A model generated the notes under the pieces. The model made no database searches and had not been told where the DNA came from. It saw nothing but the letters and a program-made list of their open reading frames with translations. Of a DNA stretch of 36,789 nt, positions 1-8,764 are shown in pieces (position 1 is the stretch's first letter; every line of letters starts with the position of its first letter). The position numbers and the translations under genes were made by a program. The DNA is from an uncultured Pseudomonadota bacterium (lineage in GTDB: Bacteria; Myxococcota_A; UBA796; UBA9615): the NCBI GenBank assembly GCA_937891735.1, contig CALAGR010000512.1, positions 1 to 36,789 on the forward strand. Direction: 5' to 3'.

Positions 1-1
1 G

Positions 2-1318
2 CACGACCGCGCGGTCGCCGCCCACCGCGCCGGTCAGCGGGCCCGGGAGGCGTTCAAGAGAGAAGGTCCTCAACGACGGCGGGAGCTCGCAACGCTCTGC
101 GTCGCCTCGGTCGGGCCTCTGACCGCGACGGGCATCGCAGTCCTCAAGGACGCTGGGCTGGCTTCACCCGTCCCCGATCCCACGCCGGCCCCCATGCCTC
201 CGCCGACGCTCCCGTCTGCTCCGGCTCCGCCGCCGACTCCAGCCCCTGCGGTCGCCGCTGACGGCCCCATGATCAAGGCCACCACGGAGCTCGATTCGCA
301 GGGCGCCGCGCCCAGTCTCGTGCGCGCGGTCCAGCGCCGAATGGCCCCGGTGGGCCAGTGCCTCCGCATGAGGACCAGCGGCCGGATCACCTCCGTGGAC
401 ATCGATGTGACGTTTTCGGGCCAGCCGGACGGAGTTGTCCGATTGTCGCGGACCGCCGTCGTTCCTTCGGGCGAAGACGCGATCGAGACGTGTGTCGAGG
501 AGTACCTCTCCAAGGTCGAAGTGCCCGACGCAGGGGACCAGGAGCAGACCCTCCGATTCAAGGTCACGTCCATCGAGGAGCCGGCCGAGCCGGACTGGTT
601 GGTCGGGGGGACCGGCGCACAGGTCGGGCACTGCGCCGCCAACGAGACCCCCTTCTTCTCCTGCACGGTCGGCGGCGACAAGACCCTCTCGGTCTGCGGC
701 TCCACGCCCTCGCCTCGAGGCTGGCTGCAGTACCGGTTCGGTCGCCTCGGCGCCGTCGAGCTGGCCTACCCGGACGACCGCGCCTACTGGCACTTCACCT
801 ACGAGCACACGCAGGACTCCCGAGGTGAGTCGACCAACCTCGAGTTTCGCGATGGCGGGCACCACTTCACCGTCTCCCGGCAGGTCGGTGGTGGCGAAAA
901 GAACTTCGTGGGGGTCCGCGTTGTCCGAGACGGCGAGACCGTCTCCCGGAGGGGGTGCAAGGGCGATGACCTCGTCGTCGATCTCGTCGCTCTGTCCGCT
1001 GTCGTTCCGCTGGCGGTCGAGGGGAAGTACGAGAACGAGCGCGGGAGCGTCTCGATCCGGGATCGCGGGCAGGACGAGCTCGGGCTCTCGCTCGACATCA
1101 GCCGTGGCCCCCCGTCGTACAACCTGGGCACGCTCGACGATGTGCTCGCCCACCGCGACGGCAACCGAGCGGTCTACAAGTCCACGGAGCCTGGCGAGTG
1201 CACCATCAGCCTCGCGTTCGAACCCGGTCGGGTCACCCTCGCGCAGGAGGGAAGCGACATGGACTGTGGATTCGGTTACGGGGTCCTCGCCGGGGGTGTC
1301 TTCCTCCGGAAGAGGTAG
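2..1318 (+). CDS. Left-truncated protein with Pro-rich linker and AgmX/PglI-like C-terminal region; function unknown
   Basis: The frame of ORF 194..1318 is open back to base 2 (HDRAVAAHRAGQRAREAFKREG...), so the true start lies outside the window. A Pro/Ala-rich stretch is followed by an 'AVQRRMAPVGQCLRM...VEEYLSKVEVP..' block similar to AgmX/PglI C-terminal domains. Confidence 0.6.
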   Translation, partial: HDRAVAAHRAGQRAREAFKREGPQRRRELATLCVASVGPLTATGIAVLKDAGLASPVPDPTPAPMPPPTLPSAPAPPPTPAPAVAADGPMIKATTELDSQGAAPSLVRAVQRRMAPVGQCLRMRTSGRITSVDIDVTFSGQPDGVVRLSRTAVVPSGEDAIETCVEEYLSKVEVPDAGDQEQTLRFKVTSIEEPAEPDWLVGGTGAQVGHCAANETPFFSCTVGGDKTLSVCGSTPSPRGWLQYRFGRLGAVELAYPDDRAYWHFTYEHTQDSRGESTNLEFRDGGHHFTVSRQVGGGEKNFVGVRVVRDGETVSRRGCKGDDLVVDLVALSAVVPLAVEGKYENERGSVSIRDRGQDELGLSLDISRGPPSYNLGTLDDVLAHRDGNRAVYKSTEPGECTISLAFEPGRVTLAQEGSDMDCGFGYGVLAGGVFLRKR

Positions 1319-1580
1319 CGGTCTGGCCGTAGCCGCAGTTGGTCTAGTTCAGCAGATCCGAAGTCGTGCCCTGGTTCTTGTCCGTCCCGAAAACCCCATC
1401 CGAGCGTTCGAGGGGTGGCGAAGCCAGCGATCACCGAGCGGCCGACGGCGTCCTGTCCAACTGCTCAGCCGGGCTTGACGTCGACCATTCAAGCAGGCGG
1501 TCCAACGGCTGGGTCGCCGCAGCGCGACTGACGCCATCTTGGCGCCAGCACCGATCTCTGACGCATGAGCAGCCGCCGTG

Positions 1581-1635
1581 GGCTTTAGGACAAGATCCCC
1601 TCTAATGACATCAGAGGGGATCTTGTCCAAAAGCC
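1581..1635. repeat. Long near-perfect inverted repeat (23-nt arms, one mismatch, 9-nt loop)
   Basis: GGCTTTaGGACAAGATCCCCTCT (1581-1603) / AATGACATC / AGAGGGGATCTTGTCCaAAAGCC (1613-1635). The inner 16-nt arms are perfect. Confidence 0.93.
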
Positions 1636-1682
1636 GACGTCTCGCCTGTCGGAGTGATCGAGGGGCGGCTACCGTTCTCCCC

Positions 1683-2333
1683 ATGCCCACGATGTTGCCC
1701 CCACCGCTTGCCCTCAAGGCAGACAATCGCGCGATCTGCCCCTCAACCGGCTCCGCTGGCTTCCTGCTACGCGCACTCAAGTCCATGGACCCCGAGGTCC
1801 TGCAGGCCCTCAAGAAGATCCAGCGCGACGCGGTGAAGCGGGAGCCCCGCGTCGAGCCCGAGCTGTCGGGGATGGACTTCATCGAGTTCGAGTTCGCGCG
1901 CCTTCAAGCACTGCCGTTCGCCACGACCGACGCGGGGTCCGAAGCTGACCCGCCGATCGCCGCCGAGGACGTGCAGCTTGCGATGCGGCTGCGCGAGCGG
2001 CCAGCCCACTGGCACTCCGTCACGGGCGCCCACCTGCCCGAGCAGGGCTGCATCACGATCACCGCAGACCCCGAGGCAACCAGAGCCGAGATCGCTTCCG
2101 TGCTGATCCACGAGCTTGCCCACGCGGCAACCCCGACGCCCCGCTCACCGTCTGGTCGTCGCACCGTCCACGGTCGAGCCTTCCGCACCATGCTGGTCCG
2201 CGCGGCCAAGGAGGCGTACGGGCTGGACCTGGATCCCGAAGCCATCACCTGGTCATCGTGGCGCATCGACGACGCCATCGTCCGCGAGCTACACGCGCTC
2301 GGCGGCGAGTGGCGCCTTGCTGTGGGCTCGTAG
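1683..2333 (+). CDS. SprT-like zinc metalloprotease domain protein
   Basis: ATG at 1683, in frame with ORF 1578..2333. HExxH-type motif 'LIHELAHAATP' followed by 'VHGRAFRTMLVRAAKEAYG', as in SprT-like families. Confidence 0.8.
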   Translation: MPTMLPPPLALKADNRAICPSTGSAGFLLRALKSMDPEVLQALKKIQRDAVKREPRVEPELSGMDFIEFEFARLQALPFATTDAGSEADPPIAAEDVQLAMRLRERPAHWHSVTGAHLPEQGCITITADPEATRAEIASVLIHELAHAATPTPRSPSGRRTVHGRAFRTMLVRAAKEAYGLDLDPEAITWSSWRIDDAIVRELHALGGEWRLAVGS

Positions 2334-2340
2334 GCCTCAG

Positions 2341-3552
2341 CTACTCCAGGCCCGCCACCCACGTCTCCAGCCGCCGCGTGATGCCCGGTGGAACCCGCAT
2401 GCCCTCAGGCCCAGCAAGCTCCGCGATGGTCCAGCCTCCACCGTCATCGCGGCGCAGCCAGAGGGTCGCTCTGGCGCCCTTTCGGCCCCAGGCCACCGCG
2501 TACATCGCCCCGATCCCCCGAGCGGCGCGCCGCACGTAGCGGTCGTCTCCGGGGATGCAGGACTCCATCTGGAGCCCGTGTGTGCGCATCGCTTCCGACG
2601 TGCACACCGGCAGAAGGGTCAGCAAGGGTCTGCCACAAAGGGCCATCTCGCCAGTCGGCGCGATGAAGTTGCCGGGGTGGTCAGCGGGGTTCCACTGCTC
2701 GGCCTCCAGCCGCCGGAGGTCGGCAGGCAGGGCCTGGTGCGCAGCTTCGACCTCGGCCCGCGAGCGGTACCGGCGGCCTCGGCCTGCACGGTCGAGTCGG
2801 ATCAGGTTCTCGACCAGATCGCCCTCCCCTTTGGCCGGGTCGGCCAGGAGCCCGTAAGTCGTCAGACGTCGGAGCTTGGCGTCGGCGATCGCCACGACGA
2901 CATCGGCGGGCAGGCTGGGGAGGTGCTGGAGCCGCTGTCGGACCTCCCTGTCGGTCGTGCTGAGAAGCTTGATGAGCCCGTCGTCGAGAAGCTCGCGGAG
3001 GACACTCGGGTCCATCTTGGCGATCACCCGGATGATCCAGGCGGCGTCGGTGAGTCCGACCAAAGGGAGGAGCCGGCGACGGGGCTGGTGGATGACGGCG
3101 CGGATCTCCGCGTACGGGGCCGGCTGGCCATCCGGCGAAGGGAACGCCAGCAGCCCCGCGAGCACCGGAAGCTCGCAGGCGAGGTCGAGTGCTTCGGGCA
3201 GCGCGTCGATCATTTGCAAGACGCGCCAGGCGAAGACGCGGGGCTGGCAGGCGATGGCGTCGCGCACCTCCTGGGGGATCTGCGCCAGCAGCGTGCGCAG
3301 GTCGATGTCCCATCCCTGAAGCTCGCGCACGTCGATGTGTTCAGCCTGGGGGTTCGCCAGGGCTGCCCCAGCAGCGCAGACCGGTCCTTGCATCCACCGC
3401 CGCCGACCCGGCCCCGCGAAGGCCATGCGGGGCCCCGGATAGACCCGGAGGGCGATGACTGTGGCCTCGTCCCACCCTCGCTTGACGACCTTGATCGCCT
3501 GCGGCTTGAAAGGGCAGCAGGCGATGATCTCGGGGATCGTGGGTTCGAGCAT
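2341..3552 (-). CDS. PcfJ-like domain protein (403 aa)
   Basis: C-terminal 'LTSEAM-type..HGLQMESCIPGDDRYVRRAARGIGAMYAVAWGRKGARATLWLRRDDGGGWTIAELAGPEG' pattern resembles PcfJ-like proteins; recognised by eye only. Confidence 0.5.
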   Translation of the reverse strand: MLEPTIPEIIACCPFKPQAIKVVKRGWDEATVIALRVYPGPRMAFAGPGRRRWMQGPVCAAGAALANPQAEHIDVRELQGWDIDLRTLLAQIPQEVRDAIACQPRVFAWRVLQMIDALPEALDLACELPVLAGLLAFPSPDGQPAPYAEIRAVIHQPRRRLLPLVGLTDAAWIIRVIAKMDPSVLRELLDDGLIKLLSTTDREVRQRLQHLPSLPADVVVAIADAKLRRLTTYGLLADPAKGEGDLVENLIRLDRAGRGRRYRSRAEVEAAHQALPADLRRLEAEQWNPADHPGNFIAPTGEMALCGRPLLTLLPVCTSEAMRTHGLQMESCIPGDDRYVRRAARGIGAMYAVAWGRKGARATLWLRRDDGGGWTIAELAGPEGMRVPPGITRRLETWVAGLE

Positions 3553-3816
3553 CGGGTACGGACTCCAGCGGTGGTCACCCCAGGGTGAGCGCCTTCAGAT
3601 GAGCCGTCAAGACCGACTGAACCGCTCGACGTCGCCCAAGCCTGAGGACGTGTAGGCCGTATTCCAGAAATGCGAAACCCCCGGATCGGCGCGGGGGGGT
3701 GCACCTACCGGGGGTCTCGGGCGCCCAGGCCACCTCGCGGTGACCAGGCTCCGCACCCATGGTTGGTCGTCCGGGCAGCACGCGCAACCACCAATTCGCC
3801 CGGTACGCTCGCAGAC

Positions 3817-4812
3817 ATGACGCCGATCCACTTCGCCTACCGCATCACCGTCGAGCATGGTCCCGAGGTTCGGGAGTACATCGGCGCTGGCACCAGCTTG
3901 CTCGATGCCACCGAGCACGCCGCGGCTCGCCTGGAAGAGCTGTACGGCCCAGAGGCGAGCCTGATCGCCATCTCGAGGCTGGGGCCCGCCCTGCTGCCCG
4001 GGACGCTCCCAGAGGTTCCTCCGCGGCCTCCCGCCAAGGCGACGGTGAAGCCATCTCCGCCAGCCACGAAGGCGACGAGGCCGGCGAAGGCGAAGCCGTC
4101 GAAGCCCCCCAGGCCCGCGAAGACCGCAACGGAGAGCAAGCTCGCAGGGATAACCCGCGTCGAGCAGCTTGTCGCGCTGCTACAGGAGCGTGGCGGGCAG
4201 GTGCACCTGGATCAGATCGCCAAGGCGCTGGGCACCGGAAAGCAGAACGCGCAGAACGTGATCGCGGCGGGAGTGAAGCAGGGCCTTGTCCGTCGACTCG
4301 GCCAGCGAACGGGTGAGGTCTCCCTGGTGCAGGCTGAGGCCCCGTCGCCGCAACCGGCGGAGCCCCAGGTGGCCAGCACGGTGAGTTCCGGCCCCACCCG
4401 TGCCGAGCAGGTGGTCGCCTTCCTGCATGAGCACGATGGGGAGGCGCACATCACCGAGATCGCGGATGCGCTCGGCACCAACGCCGCGAACGCTCAGAAC
4501 AGCGTCGCGGCGGGAGTGAAGCAGGGGCTGGTGCGGCGTGTGGGCTCTCGGAGTGGACGCGTCGCGCTGATCACCGCTGGGGAGAAGGAGCCGGAGGCCC
4601 AGCCGTCCGTGCGGCCCGAGGACCTCGAAGGATTTCAGCGGCAGGTCTATGACGCGCTCCGTGAGATCGGGAAGCCGGCCACGGCGAAGGAGATCGCCAG
4701 CCGGGTGGGCGGCAGACCGCGGGAGGCGGGAAACGTGGCGGCGCTACTGGTGAGCGCGCGGCTTGCGCGGCGTGTGGGGGATGAGCGGCCTGCGAGGTAC
4801 GAGAGCGTGTAG
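3817..4812 (+). CDS. Tandem winged-helix protein (two near-identical wHTH repeats plus a third divergent one)
   Basis: ATG 3817. Repeats 'TRVEQLVALLQERGGQVHLDQIAKALGTGKQNAQNVIAAGVKQGLVRRLGQRTGEVSLV' and 'TRAEQVVAFLHEHDGEAHITEIADALGTNAANAQNSVAAGVKQGLVRRVGSRSGRVALI', then 'VYDALREIGKPATAKEIASRVGG..'. A Lys/Pro-rich linker precedes them. Confidence 0.8.
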   Translation: MTPIHFAYRITVEHGPEVREYIGAGTSLLDATEHAAARLEELYGPEASLIAISRLGPALLPGTLPEVPPRPPAKATVKPSPPATKATRPAKAKPSKPPRPAKTATESKLAGITRVEQLVALLQERGGQVHLDQIAKALGTGKQNAQNVIAAGVKQGLVRRLGQRTGEVSLVQAEAPSPQPAEPQVASTVSSGPTRAEQVVAFLHEHDGEAHITEIADALGTNAANAQNSVAAGVKQGLVRRVGSRSGRVALITAGEKEPEAQPSVRPEDLEGFQRQVYDALREIGKPATAKEIASRVGGRPREAGNVAALLVSARLARRVGDERPARYESV

Positions 4813-5023
4813 CGGGCATGCAGGGACGCCCAGACGCGTGAACCATGGCATTCGATCTCGGTGTCGCCGTAGCGCTCCTGGAGCACGGGGACACCATGGT
4901 GATCGCCGCGACGGGCACAGAACCCTCGCGCCCCGTCGTAGGCTGACGTCAGGTCCAGGGGGGCCATCGAGGGGATCCCCCGGGAAGTGGATCTGGACGA
5001 GGCGGACGCTTTCGGAGGGGACC

Positions 5024-5869
5024 ATGAAGATCGTCGAGCACCTCAAGAACTTCTCGGAACAGACCCCGGAATGGCTGCGCACGATTCGTGCGGGCGACCC
5101 GTTTGATCGGTCGGCCTTCTTTGGGAGCCGTGTGGTCGTGTATCCCGGTTCAGGTGACGATGGCCATGCAGTGCGGACCTTCGGACGGGCCGCTGCCGCG
5201 CACTGCTTCCTGCACATCGACTACGCGGTTCCCGAGGCGGTGATCCGTCGCAAGCTCGCCCATCCTGTCCAGGGCTTCCGGGGGTACCGGGCGACCATCC
5301 TCCTCAACGTCACCGAGCGAGAGCTGTCGCCCTCCGGCTGGGTGTCCCACCCTCGACAGGGTCGCCTTGACCGACTTGTCCCACCCCTGCCGGCAGTCAC
5401 TCCGTACGCCCTCCTGGCTGTCCTGGATCGACGCGACGGGTTCGACGAAGACCACGGCCCCGCGAGGTTGGCGGTGCTCTTCCTCGCAGGGGATGGCCAT
5501 GCGTCCTTTGACGCCCTCTTCTGCCAGAAGGACTCCCTCCGCGCACCTTTCGCAATGCTGCTGGAAGACCACGGTTTCGGAGGCGACTACTCGCGCTGGG
5601 GCGCTGGCGGAATCGCCAACGAGATCGCCGTCGATCAAGGTGTCCTTGCCGACCTCCTGTTGGTGGGGCCCACCACCAGGGTCTGGGAGGGATATGAAAG
5701 CGTGCCAGGCGTCGAAGCCGATCTTGGGGGCGTGTGGGGCAGGCCGCGGCGGCTCTACAAGCGGATCTCCTCGTCACAGCAGCAGTCAGTCTTTGGTGAC
5801 CCCAGCCCCTGGGACACCTCCGCCCGCGACACGCGCTCCCAGCGCGCGAGAGCCGCTCTGTTCGGGTAG
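5024..5869 (+). CDS. Conserved-looking hypothetical protein of unknown function (281 aa)
   Basis: ATG 5024 preceded by a purine-rich 'ggaggggacc'. Non-repetitive globular composition; no domain I can name. Confidence 0.7.
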   Translation: MKIVEHLKNFSEQTPEWLRTIRAGDPFDRSAFFGSRVVVYPGSGDDGHAVRTFGRAAAAHCFLHIDYAVPEAVIRRKLAHPVQGFRGYRATILLNVTERELSPSGWVSHPRQGRLDRLVPPLPAVTPYALLAVLDRRDGFDEDHGPARLAVLFLAGDGHASFDALFCQKDSLRAPFAMLLEDHGFGGDYSRWGAGGIANEIAVDQGVLADLLLVGPTTRVWEGYESVPGVEADLGGVWGRPRRLYKRISSSQQQSVFGDPSPWDTSARDTRSQRARAALFG

Positions 5870-6222
5870 ACGCCGTTCTCGAGGATCTCTGCCCGGCCCC
5901 GAGTTCGCTCTCCGACGAACGGCCTGAGTTCTGGCGGCGGAACGGGTTCGGGAGGCAAGCACGCAGTCAGGCGTGCGTCCGTGGTGGTTGGCCCAGCGGC
6001 CGGGGAGTTCCAACTACCAGCGGAGTTGCCGGAATTGGATCACGTCCCTTGTCTGCGACGGAGGCCTCAGCACGGACGCCGGACCGCCGGTACTCGCTGC
6101 CGCCGCTGGCCTTCAGAGGCGTTATCAGATCCGTTAGCAACTACCCCTGAAAGCGGTCGAGAATGGCCGAAAACGCTGCCAGAGACGATCTGCCATGGGC
6201 TCGCAGTACAGCGTTCGTGGCC

Positions 6223-7650
6223 CTACAACCTCTTGAAGTTGAAATCTCCATCGCCCAGGGTGTCGCTCTCCTCCACCCCGAACCCGTGGTGCCGGCACAG
6301 CGAAATCGCGTAGGGCGCGATGGGCACCCCGGCCAGCTCGTCGTACCCCCGGTAGCGGTCCGTGTCCGCGTCGAGCAGGTACTCCAGCACGGCCCGGGCC
6401 TCCTGCTGCATGCCCGCCCAGGACATGCCCACGATGGCGTAGGCCCCGTCCCGCGGCCACGCGTACGTCCACTGTCCCGGCGGCAGGCTCGCGAGCACCC
6501 CGCCCGCCGCTGCGTGCTGCACCATCGCCGGGAGCTGGGCCCCCGATCCGGTCCAGCGGGGCTCGCCGTCGGTGCTGAGCCACTGCCGCAGATACGCCTG
6601 CGTCTCCCGCACCTGGGCCATGCGCAGGACCACCGCGCTGTGCCGGTACAGCGCCTCCTCGTCCGGGGTCAGGTTCACAGGCACGCTCAGCCCGTCCTGG
6701 AAGGCCTGCCAGCTCGTCCGCTCCGCGGTGAGGATGGCCTCGATGGTGCGGCCACCGATCCACGTGTCCACGTCCGCAGACGCCGCGGCGTAGGCGAAGG
6801 GATCGCCGTGGTGGGCCATCACGAGCCCGAAACGCCCCGTCTCCCCGACCCCCAGAGCGCCGCTGTTCCATTGGTAGTAGGCCACGGAGTCGTCGTGCAC
6901 CCCCTGGTCGCCGGCCACGCCGACGAGATCCGTGCTGCCTCCGCCGTTGACGACTTCCCAGGGGTTCGGGCCGCTGGCGCCGGGGTACCAGACGCTGGCG
7001 GATACCGGCTCCCGGAGGGGCGCGGTGGCGATCACCCCGGCGAATCCACGCTCCTGCATGCGTCGCGTCGCTCCGTCCACGGAGATCGTCTCGTTCTGGG
7101 CCCCGATCTCCTGGGTGGGTCCCGGGCGGCCCTCCCCCAGGTGCAGGTTCTGGATCGAGAACACGCTGATGCCCCCGGTGGCCGCGCTGCCCACGTTCTG
7201 CACCTCCAGGGCCAGCGCCATCGCCGAGCGCTCCAGCCCCCAGGGCGCCCAGGCCCAGGTGGTCAAGCGCAGGTCGCCCAGGCTCTGGACCATCTGCACC
7301 ACGTTCGTGCCGGGCAGCCAGCCGCTGGCGTCCAGATCCACCGGCAGGTCCGTCAGCCAGCGCTGCTCGCCGTCCACCCGGACCCCGAAGTAGGCGTCGA
7401 ACAGCAGGTCCCGGGAGGGCACCGCCTGCGGAAGCCCGCCGCTCCAGACCTCGACCCCGGCCGCGTCCCAGCGCGGCTCCTCGGTGGCGAACAGGTGGTC
7501 GCGCCAGTGATGGACCCGCGCCTGCTGCAGATCGAGCACGACCGCTCCCCACCCGTTACTCGAGGGCAGATCGAAGAAGCTGCGGTGGGGCTCCGCGGCG
7601 GACGCGGAGGCCGCCCTGAGCAGGACGAGGCCGACCAGGATGGTGCGCAT
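6223..7650 (-). pseudogene. Secreted GH15 (glucoamylase)-like protein, C-terminally truncated
   Basis: Signal peptide 'MRTILVGLVLLRAASASAAEP'. GH15-like '..GQWTYAWPRDGAYAIVGMSWAGMQQEARAVLEYLLDAD..' ends at 'GDGDFNFKRL*', where GH15 catalytic domains would continue. No GH15-like continuation seen in other frames downstream. Confidence 0.6.
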
Positions 7651-7694
7651 TCCGCCAGGGTACGGGCGATGACACCGGGGGATCCGGTCCTCGC

Positions 7695-8687
7695 TCAGTA
7701 CACCTCGAGGAAGGTGCGCGGGGTCGGCTTCAACCCCCGCCGCACCTCGCGGTCCGGCCACTGGTTGGGGTCGGTGCCCGCGAGGTCGGCCGGCACCGTC
7801 ACGTAGGCATGGGCGAGCCCGTGAAACGCCAGCGTGCGGAACAGCCCGGTCTGCATGCCGTCGAGGCCGCACACGTACAGCAGCGTCCGCGGATCCTGAA
7901 GCAGCGTGCGGTAGTGGTGCATGCGGCGATTGATCAGGTGGTGCGTGTACTCACCGTGCCCCTCGGGCCCCTCCTCCCGCGAGATCGCCTGCGCGTAGTC
8001 GAAGTTGCCGTGCCGCTCCGCGAGGGCGCAGAACGCGTCGTGGTAGAGCAGATCCGTCCGATAGGGGCTGCCCGTCACCAGGCTCACCCGGCTTCGGACC
8101 GGACCCTCCGGGCGCTCGAACAGCTCCCGCAACATGCCGCGGAAGGGCGCCACTCCCGTGCCGGCGGCGACGAACAGGAAGTGGTGCCGGTCCGGATCCT
8201 GGGGCAGCACGAACGCCTTGCCTGCGGGGCCGGTCAGCTGGATCTGTGTTCCCAGGGGCGCGTCGCACAGGAAGTTGCTGCAGGCGCCCACGAAGAGCCG
8301 GTGGTCGTCAGGACCCTCGGCCTGCTTGTCCGGCGGATGTTCGGCGAGGTCCCGCTTGACCGTCATCGACAGTACCTGACCCTGGCCGTCCTCGCCCCAG
8401 GCGGGGCACGCGATGGAGTACAGGCGCACCTTGTGCGGCTTGCCCCGCGCGTCCAGGCCCGGCGCGAGCACCCCGAGCGACTGGCCCGGTCGGACCCGGC
8501 CCGCGAGCACGGTGCCCGACACATCCACCGCGATGTGCCGCACGAAGCTCGCCGACTTGCCGTTCATGCACAGGTCACTGCCCACCAAACGACCGGTCAC
8601 CGGCTCCTTGCTGCGCGCCAGGTTCAGCTCGACATCGGGGAGCAGGGGGGCGTTGTCGGCGTGATCCGGGGGAGCCGTCGATGCCAT
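7695..8687 (-). CDS. Plant-type ferredoxin-NADP+ reductase
   Basis: FAD motif 'RLYSIA', NADP motif 'AAGTGVAPFRGMLREL', 'YVCGLDGMQ', and typical C-terminal '..EVY'. Confidence 0.9.
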   Translation of the reverse strand: MASTAPPDHADNAPLLPDVELNLARSKEPVTGRLVGSDLCMNGKSASFVRHIAVDVSGTVLAGRVRPGQSLGVLAPGLDARGKPHKVRLYSIACPAWGEDGQGQVLSMTVKRDLAEHPPDKQAEGPDDHRLFVGACSNFLCDAPLGTQIQLTGPAGKAFVLPQDPDRHHFLFVAAGTGVAPFRGMLRELFERPEGPVRSRVSLVTGSPYRTDLLYHDAFCALAERHGNFDYAQAISREEGPEGHGEYTHHLINRRMHHYRTLLQDPRTLLYVCGLDGMQTGLFRTLAFHGLAHAYVTVPADLAGTDPNQWPDREVRRGLKPTPRTFLEVY

Positions 8688-8764
8688 GGCCCACTGTACA
8701 AAGGGCGGCGAGCGGTTGCTTCCTGTTGACCCGGCCGGGCCCGGCGCGGCACCCTCGCGCTCCC

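Noticed and set aside
1349-1882. 177-aa minus ORF across the palindrome and SprT start
   Set aside because: Ser/Arg-rich translation typical of non-coding frames; it conflicts with the SprT-like gene.
4647-4967. 106-aa minus ORF over the 3' end of the wHTH gene and the following gap (and the overlapping 4571..4918 frame)
   Set aside because: No domain or convincing ribosome-binding context; probably spurious, although a degraded gene cannot be excluded.
6120-6222. Possible IS-end remnant (AACGCTG...CAGCGTT inverted repeat) beside the truncated GH15 gene
   Set aside because: 7-nt arms and no transposase fragment; insufficient to call a mobile element.
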